From: Campylobacter showae CSUNSWCD
GTDB lineage: Bacteria > Campylobacterota > Campylobacteria > Campylobacterales > Campylobacteraceae
Assembly: GCF_000313615.1 (NCBI RefSeq)
Contig: NZ_AMZQ01000021.1
Span: forward strand, 1-41,921
DNA length: 41,921 bases
Direction of reading: 5' to 3'
Shown: piece by piece, positions 29,858-39,290 of the stretch
How the letters are laid out: every line of letters begins with the position of its first letter
Numbering within the stretch: position 1 is the first letter of the stretch
The notes under the pieces: generated by a model
Seen by the model: the letters and a program-made list of their open reading frames with translations, nothing else
Database searches by the model: none
Told to the model about the DNA's origin: nothing
Program-made: the position numbers and the translations under genes

Positions 29858-29880
29858 CTTCTCCCGATTCCCCCTAAAAA
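29854..29880 (+). promoter_or_regulatory. Late-gene repeat element, copy 2
   Basis: The 27-base block is exactly the same as at 25338-25364. It lies 47 bases before the tail-tube ATG in a gap unusual for this otherwise gapless operon, which suggests a separate promoter or RNA-processing point that boosts tail-tube expression. Confidence 0.6.
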
Positions 29881-29927
29881 CAAAATAGAATAGATTAAAA
29901 ATTTAAATTTACTACAAGGAGCATAAA

Positions 29928-30404
29928 ATGCCATCAGTATCAACAAGTCCCGATTATACCGGCATATCTGTCAAGGTTGCCGATTTGGCTACAAACACAA
30001 GTTTTCCTACGACCGTAACATCGTCCGTAGCGGTAGGTCATCTCGATGATTTTCCGACGGTTTATGAGGCCACTAGAGAGGTTAAAAAATATAAGCCGAT
30101 TAACGACAAGGATTTTTCGCAAATGGTGTCTACGGGATCAGTCGAGTACGGAGCTATGAGTGCGACCGTGCTTTACGACCCAAGCGCAAGCGACGGTATA
30201 AATAAGCTTGAAGAAGCGTTTAAAGCAAATAAAAATATCGGACTTATCCTCGAGCTAAACAATTCAAGAGGCGCGAACGGCACGACCTATCTGTTTACCG
30301 TAAGGCTATCTAAATTTAGCGTTAAGGGCGAAAAAGACGGCAAAACCCAGGCGGAATTCGCAGCTGAAGTGATCGGCGAACCTACCATTAAGGCGGCGGC
30401 ATAA
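29928..30404 (+). CDS. Major tail tube protein
   Basis: 158 residues. Beta-rich with the features of siphovirus tail tube subunits (EATREVKKYKPIN, TYLFTVRLSKFSVKGEKDGK, FAAEVIGEPTI). ACAAGGAGCATAAA is a strong ribosome site. It directly precedes the chaperone pair and tape measure, as usual. It overlaps the next ORF by one base. Confidence 0.9.
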   Translation: MPSVSTSPDYTGISVKVADLATNTSFPTTVTSSVAVGHLDDFPTVYEATREVKKYKPINDKDFSQMVSTGSVEYGAMSATVLYDPSASDGINKLEEAFKANKNIGLILELNNSRGANGTTYLFTVRLSKFSVKGEKDGKTQAEFAAEVIGEPTIKAAA

Positions 30405-30721
30405 TGTTAAAACTTCAGAATATAAAAGAGAATTTTAGCGCAGAGGAAAAGGTCGTAAACGTCAAGGCGTGGGGCGGCGAGGTAAAAATCCGCCCGCTCA
30501 CGATAGCCGAGAGAAACGAAGTTATCGCTACTATGCAAAAAGACGGGGAGCAAGAAAAAGTAGGGCTAGCCGACTTTATCGCCGCGCAGATAAAAACCGC
30601 GCATTTTGCGCTAGTCGATCCAAAAATTAGCGAGGATGAGCTAAAGGCGCTACCCGAACGAGCGTTTGAGGGCGTAAAAGAAATTTGCGACGAGGTTGAA
30701 AAACTAAACGCAAAAAAGTAG
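30404..30721 (+). CDS. Tail assembly chaperone (gpG-like)
   Basis: 105 residues. VKIRPLTIAERNEVI is typical of tail chaperones. It ends with the codons gca-aaa-aag-tag, that is a slippery heptamer immediately before the stop, and the next ORF is in the -1 frame. The gene therefore makes a short form and, by frameshift, a gpGT-like fusion that assembles the tail around the tape measure. Confidence 0.88.
   Translation: MLKLQNIKENFSAEEKVVNVKAWGGEVKIRPLTIAERNEVIATMQKDGEQEKVGLADFIAAQIKTAHFALVDPKISEDELKALPERAFEGVKEICDEVEKLNAKK
30712..30718 (+). other. Programmed -1 frameshift site A-AAA-AAG
   Basis: The heptamer A-AAA-AAG stands in the frame required for tandem slippage, with TAG as the next codon. 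After slipping, translation passes GTA-GAT-ATG into the 30724 ORF. Downstream GACGACG (about 30725) can pair with CGTCGTC (about 30774) as a stimulating stem. The heptamer is a well-known efficient -1 site (dnaX). Confidence 0.85.
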
Positions 30722-30723
30722 AT

Positions 30724-31029
30724 ATGGACGACGACGAGGTTAGGTTTAGATTTAAGCTAGCCTCCCACTTGGGCGTCGTCAACCCGTTTTGGCTTGACTA
30801 TCTACTGAGCGATAGCGAGCTAAGGGCGTGGGCTGAGTATATGCGCCTTGAACCGGTTATGTCTGACAGGATAGAGGTGCAGCTCGCCGTCATTGCTTCA
30901 ATGATACATAGTTATCTATCCAAGAACCCGCTGGGGTATGAAGCGTTTAAAATTTCAAGTACGGTTAGTAGAAAGACGGATAAAAAAGCGGAATTTGAAA
31001 AGAGATTAAAAGATGTGTTTAAAAAATAA
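30724..31029 (+). CDS. Tail assembly chaperone extension (gpT-like)
   Basis: 101 residues by its own ATG, but no ribosome site precedes it; it is expected to be made as a -1 fusion to the 30404 gene. FWLDYLLSDSELRAWAEYMR fits T-domain proteins that bind the tail tube. It overlaps by 11 bases the 3' end of the reverse-strand gene. Confidence 0.8.
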   Translation: MDDDEVRFRFKLASHLGVVNPFWLDYLLSDSELRAWAEYMRLEPVMSDRIEVQLAVIASMIHSYLSKNPLGYEAFKISSTVSRKTDKKAEFEKRLKDVFKK

Positions 31030-31243
31030 ACTTTATGTGAAGCGAGTTGAGCTCTTCCGCCGTAACGTGTTTAAGATCGCTAAGGCGTATTTCGTAGCCT
31101 CTTTGATACATCTCTTTTACGCTTTTAAGCTCGGCATCGTGCAAAGCGCTATTTCTAGCCATATTTTTGTAAATTCTATAAGCTACAAACATAACGAACA
31201 AAAAAACAAATACGCTAGCGTTTTGCGGAATGCCAAAATACAT
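31019..31243 (-). CDS. Single-span membrane protein (reverse-strand moron)
   Basis: 74 residues. An N-terminal helix spans residues 10-27 (SVFVFLFVMFVAYRIY); the rest is charged and coiled. AAAAAAAGGAGTTAAA is a strong ribosome site and GGTAAAATAAG upstream gives a -10. It is the only gene on this strand in the tail operon. A lysogeny-expressed membrane role is likely, possibly exclusion; function unknown. Confidence 0.7.
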   Translation of the reverse strand: MYFGIPQNASVFVFLFVMFVAYRIYKNMARNSALHDAELKSVKEMYQRGYEIRLSDLKHVTAEELNSLHIKFIF

Positions 31244-31286
31244 TTTAACTCCTTTTTTTCTTATTTTACCGTAAAGGTCGTAAAGT

Positions 31287-34200
31287 ATGTCTAAAACCGC
31301 CAAAGTAACAGCAGAATTTGACGTAAACACGGGCAAATTTGAAACAGGAGTACAGCGCGCAGCTAATGTCGTTAAAAAGTATAAAACCGAAATAGACTTG
31401 GCCGCCCATGCGACCCAAATTCTAGGCGGCGTCCTTAGCGCGGCAAGCTGGGGCAAAGAAAAATTCGATCTGCTAAGCGGCAGTATTATAAAAATAAACT
31501 CCGATTTCGAGACTCTCAAAACTTCTTTAACCGGGCTAATCAGCGCGAGCCACTCAAACGTAAATTCGCTCGGTCGTTTAATGGGCGTGCAGGAAAAATG
31601 GGCGCTATCTACCAAGAAAGCCGACGATACGCTGCAAAGCCTAAATAAAATCGCGTCAAAAACGAGCTTTAACCTAGATCAAACCGCGCAGATGTTTAAA
31701 AGTTTTTATTCGACGGCCAACTCGAATATGAGCCTAAAACAAAGTATTGAAGCGTTTGAGGGATTAGCCAATATGGCGTCCGTAGTCGGTATAAACGTCG
31801 ATCAGATGATACGAACTCTCGACGGCGTGGGTTCTGGCAAATGGACTTCAAGCGAGCTAACGCGCTTTTTAGAGGGTAGCTTGGGGCTAACCAAAGAAGC
31901 TGCGCAAGAGGCTATAAAGGCCGGCAAATACTACGACCTTTTGATGGAAAAAACGGCCGAATTCGCCAAAATGGCGGACGCTACGGGCAATACGTTCGAG
32001 GCCGTAACCGAAGCTTTTAAGAGTGAGGTTGAAAATTTAACCAGAAGCCTAACGGGCGGGATGTTTAATAGCTTCAAAGACGGCATAAAAGAGGCGACGA
32101 CTTTTCTCAAAGAGAATAAAGACGCTATCGTAGGCGCGGCAAATACGGCCGTCGAGCTGGCTAAGCATTTAGGGGCGCTGGGGGCGGCTTATTATGGCGC
32201 GAGGATAGCTAATAATCTATACGATAAAGCCGTAAAAGCTATGACGGCATCTGCGTTACTCAGCAATCAAGCGCTTAGCGCAAAAACAAAAGCGCTAGGG
32301 CTTTTAAGCATAAGCATAGATAAGGCCAAGACCGCTACGCTTGCACTAAAGGCGGCGTTTAGGACATTTATCCCGGTTGCCGTCATATTCGGCGCGGTTG
32401 AGGCGTTTATGGCGCTAAAAGGCAGTATGGACGACGCTAAGATTAGCGGCGATGAGTTAAATAAAATACTAAGCCGCACAAATGAGGAGCTGAAAAAACT
32501 AACTAGAAACGAGATCGAATACGAAAAAATAAAACTATCCAAGAAATTTGACGAACAGCAGGTGCAACTACGAGAGTACGAGAAAGAATTAAAAGAATTT
32601 GCGGATAAACGAGAATTTTATATCGGTAAATTTAGAAATAACCCTAACTCTAGCTCCCTCGCGCACTTCTTGGGCGTAACGGACGACGGCGTAGCAAAAA
32701 CGAAATCCGACATAGACGGATTAAAGCGAGAGATAGAGGCTACGCAAAGCGGGCTAAATAGGTACTCGCAAGAACTACAACGCAGAAACGAGAGTGTAAG
32801 CCAGACTGCAGAGCTAGTCCGAGGCAAAACGGACGAACTAAACGACGCGCTAGATAAGGCAAGCGAAAAAGCAAAAAACGTAACCACGCTAGGACGCCTA
32901 AAAACAGAGCTTGTCGAGATCGACGGGCTTATTAAAAATTTGCAAAAACCGTTAAATGACCCCGAGAAAGAAAAACAGAGGCTCGATACGCTCGAGGCCT
33001 TGACGGTCATGCGCGAAAAGACGGCAAAGCAGATAGCTGAGTTTAACAAGCAAGATATAAAAAGCCTGGGCGATATAAACTCTTCATACCGCGAGATAGC
33101 GCGCGTGGGGATGAGCGAATACGAGAAAAAACTCGACGACATCAATCAAAAATATAAAAAATGGCTTGAAGACGGCGTTAATAAAGACATCGCCAAAAAA
33201 GCGCGCGCTAGCTTAATAAGCGCCCTAGATAAAGAAGAAGCCAATAAAGCCATAAAAGAACATTCAAAATTCCTAAAAGAGAAAGAGGAACTAGAAAAAA
33301 AATACTTTGAAACGATCGGCGAATATGAAAAAGCGTGGGCGATCGAAAGCAAAAAATATAAAGAGGAAATCAAAAAATTAGGGCTTACGGAAGAGGACGC
33401 TAAAAAATACCTCGAAATTCAAAAGAAAAAATACCTCGAGCCGTACGTCAAACACACAAAAGCCGCCTTTAAAGACATCAAAAACAGCTGGGCTGATACA
33501 GTCTCGTCTATGCAAAAAACCGTCGATGACGGCTTTTTTAATTTTTTCATAGGTAAAACAAAAAGCCTAAAAACAGCCCTCAAAGACATCGGCACGAATT
33601 TGATGCGCGATCTGATTAGCCCGTATGCGCGTGTCTTGTCGCAGGGCATTTCGGGCGGCTTTGGCGCATTGCTTGGCGGCGGCTCAAATTTGGCCTCTAT
33701 CGCTTCAAATTTGGGTCTAGCCAAAAACGATAGCGGCGGCTGGATAGGATCGGTCGGCGGCACGACGGTAGAGCTATCAAGTACAGGGCAGATACTTCGG
33801 GGTGCGGACGCTCTGGACAAAAGCACGACGAGCTTGCTTAGCTCCGTTTCAAATTTGCAAAGCGCATACTCTTTGCTTACCAGCGGCTATACGGGCTTTA
33901 TCTCAAGCTTTACCAGTACGCCTGCGCTAAATGCTGCTAGCTGGCTATCTATGCACGGATACGCGGGGCTAGGTCAAGGCGTATACGGCTTTGGCACGGG
34001 GGTCAAAGGCGCGCTAACGGCTACGCAGTTTAGCTCTGCAGGCACTGCTCCGTATATGGCGGGGTCGGCGTTTGGCGGAGCGGCTCTTGGATACGGCATA
34101 GGCTATCTCGGGGACAAGCTTTTCAAAGCCAACACTTACGCTAGCACGGGCGGAGCGCTTGGAGGAGCCGCGGGCGGTCTGATAGCCGGTATGAAAGCGG

Positions 34201-36821
34201 GATCGTCTATGGGTCCTTGGGGCGCGGTTATCGGCGCGGTAGCCGGCGCGCTCATCGGCGGAGCGTTTGGTAAGAAAAAAACGACCGGTAGCGGAATATC
34301 CGTGCTTCAAGACATAACCGCCGGCGATGCGCTAAGCAACCAAAACATCCGTTCCTACATCGATATGCAAAAGAAAGGCTGGTTCTCAAAGAAAAGCTGG
34401 ACCGAGATGAGCGACCTAGACGATACCTCTATGAGAGAGATCGGCGCGCAGCTTCGCTCTATGGATAGGATGGCTAGCCGCGCCGGAGCTCTTGCAAGCC
34501 TAACCCTAAAAATGGGCAAGTATAGCGGCGAAAGCCTAGCAAACGAGGGCTTTGCAAAAGCAATACTTCGCTCAATGACCGGGCAAGCCGAGCAGATGTG
34601 GGCGGAGGTAACAGAGAGCGGCGGCAAGAAGCGAAAAGGCTTGCTAGGAAAAATAGGCGGGGTATTTGAAAAGGCTATGAAATTTAGCCCCTCAAGCATC
34701 ATCAACCGCATAACTAAACCGCTTGACGACGCCGTAAGCAAGGCGATGAGCAAGGCGGGGTTGGGCGCGATAGATAATATGGCGCGCGGTATGAGGGACG
34801 AGTTTGGCAAGGCTAGCGACGGAAATATATTCGGCCTAAAAAGCTCCCGCAAAATAGACGACCTGCTAAATCTCTCTCGCGACGAGACCAACAAAAATCA
34901 AAAACTCGTCGACAACCCCGAGTTTTCCAGAATGTGGAAAGACTGGGAAGAGCAAGCGAAAAAGACCAACAAAAAGGTCATCGAGCTAATGAGCGAGAGT
35001 TTAGGAGCGATCGCAGATAGCTACAAGAGCCTTGAGCTTTTGACCGTGAGAAATCCTATCAAGCAGGTTGAAATCTCAATGCGTCAAGCCTTTGAAAGCT
35101 TCACGGACGCAGCCGAAGCTTTGAAGCTTGATATACCAAAAGAGATGGGAAGTATCGCCGATCTTTCGGTAGAGCGTATGGCGCAGGCATACCGCAAAGC
35201 TATCGCGTCAGACTTCACAAAAAGCAACATAGACAGCCTAAACGGCCTAGTCAAGGCCTACGAGGCGGCGAAAAAAGCCCAAGACGAGTACACCAAAGCG
35301 GTGGTAAATTTCACCCAAAGCATAGCAAGTACGCAAGGCGGATTTTACCAAGCGCTGGGCTTTGATACGAATTTTCTATCTTTGCAAAACGTCTACACCC
35401 GTCTAAGAAACGTTGCGGGCGCCCTAGAGAGCGATTTGGGCGAAAAAGAAAAGAAAGATATAAATAAAATCGGCAGCACGAACGACCCGCGCGCGTGGGC
35501 TACGTATTTTCACAATATGAGCGCGGCGCAGATGCAGGAGTTTTTGGCGCGCGGTAACGTAGAAATGCGGGCGGAGTTGGTAAAGTTAATCAGCGAATAC
35601 AAAAATTTCACTAATCAAAACGGCGGTCGCGAGGTGTGGCTAAAGAGCTTTAGCGACATCGAGGCGATAAGCAAGCAAATAGCCGCCCTAAAGCTAGCCG
35701 AAGCCGCGCAAAATACCCTAAATTTGCAGCGCGAACAGCTAAATTTGCTAAACAAGCAAAAAAGCGTCCTTGAAAAAGTAGCCCAAACCGCGCAGAAGCT
35801 AAGAGACAGCGTCATAGACGAAAACACGAGCGGGTTAAACTATCGTTTCGCCCTAGAGCGCGCAAGAATCGCCTACAATGCCAAAGACTACGACAGCAAG
35901 GCGTATGAAAATCTAAATACTGCGGTAGCAAAACAAGAGCAATATCTAAAACAAACCGCGGGAAGTTATGCCGAATATAAGCTATCTATCCTAAAAATGG
36001 CGAGCGAAATAGAGGGCATAACGGGCGCGGCTAGCCTTGATGACATCAACCGCCAGATAAAACGGCTAGAGGGCTTGCTAAATAGTAGCTCAAATTCACA
36101 ACTAAGCGCGCTTGAAGCGCAAAAAGAAGCCTTGATAAAAGGCGCGAGCGACCAAATCAACGCTATGGAGCTACTGCTTGGCAGCGATAGCCCGGTAGTA
36201 AGATACCTAAAAGAGGCGTTAGCCGCGCTAAAAGACGGCAAGGCGGTACCAAACTATAACGGGGCGATAGCAAACGTAAATAACGGCGCGGTAACCGCAA
36301 ACGGCGCGGTGCTAAGCTCGCAACTAGACCGCGACATAAACGCTATCTACAAAGATGTACTGGGTCGTAGCGTAGAGCAAAGCGGGCTAGACGCGTGGAA
36401 ACGCAAGGCTCTAATGGAAAATTTGAGCTTACAGCAAATCCGCGAGCAAATCATAAAAACCGCAACCGCGATCACCGGGTCAAGCAATAAAAACGACTGG
36501 ATAGAGTGGAGCAAACGTCAAGGGTTAAAACCTTATGCAGAGGGCGGCATAGTGACCCGCCCGACAAGAGCGCTAATAGGCGAAGCGGGAGCCGAGGCAG
36601 TAATTCCGCTCAAAAACGGCGCGGTAAGAGCGCAGATAGTAGGGGCGAGCGACAACGGCGAACAAACCAGGCTGATGCGCGAATTCGTTAGCGTAGGAAA
36701 GGAACTGCTCAAATACGCCAAAGATAGCGCGACGATACAAAAAGATACTACCAACGGGCAAGCCGTAGTGGTAACGATAGATAATTTAGAGCAAATTTTA
36801 AGAAAGGCGGCAAATCAATGA
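31287..36821 (+). CDS. Tape measure protein
   Basis: 1844 residues. The N-terminus contains the tape-measure domain (to about 300, LMGVQEKWALSTKKADDTLQ), followed by a hydrophobic section, long coiled coils, Gly/Ala-rich membrane-prone segments (about 960-1010), and near the C-terminus a DUF4214-like unit (INAIYKDVLGRSVEQSGLDA) and the common YAEGGIVTRPTRALIGEAGA motif. It sets tail length (roughly 0.15 nm per residue in known phages) and helps DNA entry. AAAGGTCGTAAAGT precedes the ATG. Confidence 0.95.
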   Translation: MSKTAKVTAEFDVNTGKFETGVQRAANVVKKYKTEIDLAAHATQILGGVLSAASWGKEKFDLLSGSIIKINSDFETLKTSLTGLISASHSNVNSLGRLMGVQEKWALSTKKADDTLQSLNKIASKTSFNLDQTAQMFKSFYSTANSNMSLKQSIEAFEGLANMASVVGINVDQMIRTLDGVGSGKWTSSELTRFLEGSLGLTKEAAQEAIKAGKYYDLLMEKTAEFAKMADATGNTFEAVTEAFKSEVENLTRSLTGGMFNSFKDGIKEATTFLKENKDAIVGAANTAVELAKHLGALGAAYYGARIANNLYDKAVKAMTASALLSNQALSAKTKALGLLSISIDKAKTATLALKAAFRTFIPVAVIFGAVEAFMALKGSMDDAKISGDELNKILSRTNEELKKLTRNEIEYEKIKLSKKFDEQQVQLREYEKELKEFADKREFYIGKFRNNPNSSSLAHFLGVTDDGVAKTKSDIDGLKREIEATQSGLNRYSQELQRRNESVSQTAELVRGKTDELNDALDKASEKAKNVTTLGRLKTELVEIDGLIKNLQKPLNDPEKEKQRLDTLEALTVMREKTAKQIAEFNKQDIKSLGDINSSYREIARVGMSEYEKKLDDINQKYKKWLEDGVNKDIAKKARASLISALDKEEANKAIKEHSKFLKEKEELEKKYFETIGEYEKAWAIESKKYKEEIKKLGLTEEDAKKYLEIQKKKYLEPYVKHTKAAFKDIKNSWADTVSSMQKTVDDGFFNFFIGKTKSLKTALKDIGTNLMRDLISPYARVLSQGISGGFGALLGGGSNLASIASNLGLAKNDSGGWIGSVGGTTVELSSTGQILRGADALDKSTTSLLSSVSNLQSAYSLLTSGYTGFISSFTSTPALNAASWLSMHGYAGLGQGVYGFGTGVKGALTATQFSSAGTAPYMAGSAFGGAALGYGIGYLGDKLFKANTYASTGGALGGAAGGLIAGMKAGSSMGPWGAVIGAVAGALIGGAFGKKKTTGSGISVLQDITAGDALSNQNIRSYIDMQKKGWFSKKSWTEMSDLDDTSMREIGAQLRSMDRMASRAGALASLTLKMGKYSGESLANEGFAKAILRSMTGQAEQMWAEVTESGGKKRKGLLGKIGGVFEKAMKFSPSSIINRITKPLDDAVSKAMSKAGLGAIDNMARGMRDEFGKASDGNIFGLKSSRKIDDLLNLSRDETNKNQKLVDNPEFSRMWKDWEEQAKKTNKKVIELMSESLGAIADSYKSLELLTVRNPIKQVEISMRQAFESFTDAAEALKLDIPKEMGSIADLSVERMAQAYRKAIASDFTKSNIDSLNGLVKAYEAAKKAQDEYTKAVVNFTQSIASTQGGFYQALGFDTNFLSLQNVYTRLRNVAGALESDLGEKEKKDINKIGSTNDPRAWATYFHNMSAAQMQEFLARGNVEMRAELVKLISEYKNFTNQNGGREVWLKSFSDIEAISKQIAALKLAEAAQNTLNLQREQLNLLNKQKSVLEKVAQTAQKLRDSVIDENTSGLNYRFALERARIAYNAKDYDSKAYENLNTAVAKQEQYLKQTAGSYAEYKLSILKMASEIEGITGAASLDDINRQIKRLEGLLNSSSNSQLSALEAQKEALIKGASDQINAMELLLGSDSPVVRYLKEALAALKDGKAVPNYNGAIANVNNGAVTANGAVLSSQLDRDINAIYKDVLGRSVEQSGLDAWKRKALMENLSLQQIREQIIKTATAITGSSNKNDWIEWSKRQGLKPYAEGGIVTRPTRALIGEAGAEAVIPLKNGAVRAQIVGASDNGEQTRLMREFVSVGKELLKYAKDSATIQKDTTNGQAVVVTIDNLEQILRKAANQ

Positions 36822-37696
36822 CATTAGTCGAAAAAACGAGCTATACGGTGGCGAGCAATAACGCTCCGCCCGAAAACACTCCCGCGTGGCAAGAAAACAA
36901 AGCATACGCGGCGGACGACAGGGTTTTGTTTCTTAACAAAATCTACATTTGCGCAAAGCCCAACAGCGGCAAAAATGCGCCCAATATGACCGTGGACGAG
37001 TGGGTGGAGGCGGGCAGCCCAAATCCTACTAGGTTTCAAGACGAGTACGTAAATACCCAAACAAAAAGCGATACTAGGTTAGAGATAGTTATCAACGTCC
37101 CCGAGGCTAGCGTAAATTCGTTTGGGCTTTTTAACGCGGACGGAGCAAAAATCCTGATCTACGATAAAAACGACGCTTTGATTTTCGAGCGGGCGTTGGC
37201 GACTAGAAACGATAGCGCCAGCTGGTGGCAATACTTTTTTGGTGCATCTTTCACTTACCGCAACGACGTATGGCACCTAGGCGACGTAGACTACGGCGGG
37301 CAAATAAAAATCAAGATAGAGCCCAACGAAAAAGGCGCAAATCTCGGGCATTTAGTCGTAGGTCGCAAGATATTTTTAGGCGATACGCTTTACGAGCCTA
37401 GCGTCTCGATGATCGATTATTCAAAAGAATTTACCGACGACTGGGGATTTACGAGACTTCGCAAAGGCGCTACGGCTAAATACTGCGCCGTCAAAGTCAT
37501 AGTGCCTAGCCCGCAAGTGGATTTCGTAGAAAAAACGCTGGCAAGAACGGCGGGCGAGCTAAACCTTTTTATCGCCGACGAGCGCGAGGACGGGTTTGAG
37601 TGTTTGGCGGTATTCGGATATTTCAAGGACAAAGAGGTGGTGATAAGCAACGCCCAAACAAGCGAATTAAGCATAAATTTAAAAGGAGTGATCTAA
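36818..37696 (+). CDS. Distal tail / baseplate-type protein
   Basis: 292 residues. Residues 18-60 (PAWQENKAYAADDRVLFLNK) resemble a carbohydrate-binding 5/12-type module; the rest is beta-rich. It overlaps the tape measure stop by four bases. The position supports a tail-tip hub or distal tail protein. No enzyme motif seen. Confidence 0.7.
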   Translation: MTLVEKTSYTVASNNAPPENTPAWQENKAYAADDRVLFLNKIYICAKPNSGKNAPNMTVDEWVEAGSPNPTRFQDEYVNTQTKSDTRLEIVINVPEASVNSFGLFNADGAKILIYDKNDALIFERALATRNDSASWWQYFFGASFTYRNDVWHLGDVDYGGQIKIKIEPNEKGANLGHLVVGRKIFLGDTLYEPSVSMIDYSKEFTDDWGFTRLRKGATAKYCAVKVIVPSPQVDFVEKTLARTAGELNLFIADEREDGFECLAVFGYFKDKEVVISNAQTSELSINLKGVI

Positions 37697-38613
37697 TGGC
37701 AAAAACTATAACTAAACTACCCGACGCCCCGAGCGTAGAAAGACCGGGCAGCTTTAATCAGGACGCGGACAAATTCGTGCGCGCGTTAGGCAAATTTACG
37801 GACGAGGCTAACGCGTTGGCTTTGGCGGTCGAAACGGCGGCAAAGACCGTGCAGGACGCCGCGTTTTCGGCGCAACCCATACTCGACGCCAAAGACGAGG
37901 CGTTGCGGGCTATTAGCGCGGCAACTACCCAACTAGCCGCTGCGCAAAACATAAAAGCCGATGCGGAAAAATCCGCGCAAAAGGCTCAGAGCGCAGCCCA
38001 AGCCATAGAGGCGGCGAAAAACTCTTTAGCAAGCGCAAGCTCTACGCTAGAAGAGATGAAAAAGATAGTATCAAACGGCTTCATAGACGACGCGGCTATA
38101 AGCGAGAGCAGGACGTATTCAAGTAAAAAAATCGAAGATACCTTCCAGAAAAAGGGCGCGCAGACGGATACATACGCCAAGAGTGAAATAAACTCGCTTC
38201 TAGGCGGCAAAGTGGATCTAACGGCATACGCCGCCGACAAACCGACGTTTGCGCTCAAATCGCAACTAGGCGCGTATGTTACGTCTAGCTCGCTAGGAAA
38301 CTATCTCACGCGCGGGCAACTGGATAACGCGCTAAGTAAATACACAAAAGCGCAAAACATCGCTAGCAATACGATAGATTTTATGCAGGGCGTAAATTTC
38401 ACGGGTAGCGCAAGCGGGCAAATAACGGCAGGAGATAGAGAGGCGGGTCAAAGCGGGCTAGTGTATATTAGCGGAGGCGTATCCGGCTTTTCAAGCGACT
38501 TTGTAATCCTAAACCCAAGCGAAGCGACGTACGGGCAAGGATACGTATTTTTTAGCTACTTCGTGCGCCCGGGCGACAACAAAGTATTAATTTCTTTCAT
38601 AAAGGCCGCGTAA
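37696..38613 (+). CDS. Tail fibre-like protein with coiled-coil shaft
   Basis: 305 residues. The ATG at 37696 has AAAAGGAGTGATCTA upstream. Residues about 30-135 are an Ala-rich coiled coil; 135-220 include repeated KSEINSLL-type units of phage fibres; the C-terminal part is beta-rich. Likely a trimeric fibre holding the following LRR protein. It overlaps the LRR gene by one base. Confidence 0.75.
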   Translation: MAKTITKLPDAPSVERPGSFNQDADKFVRALGKFTDEANALALAVETAAKTVQDAAFSAQPILDAKDEALRAISAATTQLAAAQNIKADAEKSAQKAQSAAQAIEAAKNSLASASSTLEEMKKIVSNGFIDDAAISESRTYSSKKIEDTFQKKGAQTDTYAKSEINSLLGGKVDLTAYAADKPTFALKSQLGAYVTSSSLGNYLTRGQLDNALSKYTKAQNIASNTIDFMQGVNFTGSASGQITAGDREAGQSGLVYISGGVSGFSSDFVILNPSEATYGQGYVFFSYFVRPGDNKVLISFIKAA

Positions 38614-39290
38614 TGTTAAAAGGAGCGTTTTTTTTCGGGGGCAAGGGTGAAGAACCCTATCCCGAAGTAACAAAGATAGTGGTAGAAAACGGACTGAACT
38701 ATGTTTTGTGGGGGAATGAGGTTCCGAATAGTTTTACGAGAACATACCAAAACATTTGCGAGGCTCCTAACTACCACAAAAACAAACTAGACTTTAGCAA
38801 ATTTACGAAAATCGGGGCAAACAATTTTAATAATTTTTCTCTAGTTTTGGTCGCTCCTGGTATGACGGAGCTAAATTTAAAATCGTTACAGACGCTTGGG
38901 GCTAGCTGCTTTAATAATCTAAGCGGGGATATAAAAACCTTGAAAGCTCCTCTGCTAAGAGAAGTGGATGACAGTTTTTCTACAACTACATTAACAAATA
39001 TAGATGTACCTTCGCTAGAAACCATTAAGAATACCTGCTTTTCAAACAACTCTAGCGTAGTTAATGATTTTACGTTTCCAAGTTTGCATACTATAACCGG
39101 GCAAGGTAATTTTTGCAACCTGTCTAACGTATTTTATTTGACGATGAGGAAATTAGTAAAAATTAGTGGGGCAAACAATTTTAAAGGCTTAACGTCTCTA
39201 AGTCAAATAGTAGTAAGCGCGGGGATAGATTCTGCCAGTGAATTCCGTCTCAAATCAGGCGTAGGCGCAAGCAAAATCAGAAAGGTATGA
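38613..39290 (+). CDS. Leucine-rich-repeat (BspA-like) tail-tip protein
   Basis: 225 residues made of about eight imperfect 22-25-residue repeats, e.g. LKSLQTLGASCFNNLSGDIK and LETIKNTCFSNNSSV. The pattern N-F/C-F-x-N with following strands is that of BspA-type LRR proteins. The gene is AT-richer than its neighbours and lies at the fibre end, so host receptor binding is a good inference. Confidence 0.7.
   Translation: MLKGAFFFGGKGEEPYPEVTKIVVENGLNYVLWGNEVPNSFTRTYQNICEAPNYHKNKLDFSKFTKIGANNFNNFSLVLVAPGMTELNLKSLQTLGASCFNNLSGDIKTLKAPLLREVDDSFSTTTLTNIDVPSLETIKNTCFSNNSSVVNDFTFPSLHTITGQGNFCNLSNVFYLTMRKLVKISGANNFKGLTSLSQIVVSAGIDSASEFRLKSGVGASKIRKV

Noticed and set aside
31013-31294. + strand ORF between chaperone and tape measure
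   Set aside because: Shadow of the - strand membrane gene; no ribosome site.
31244-31615. N-terminal extension of the reverse-strand membrane gene into the tape measure
   Set aside because: Antisense to a strong coding region; AAGGAG with ATG 31243 defines the start.
32267-36241. Several - strand ORFs inside the tape measure gene
   Set aside because: Ser/Leu/Phe-rich antisense frames without ribosome sites.
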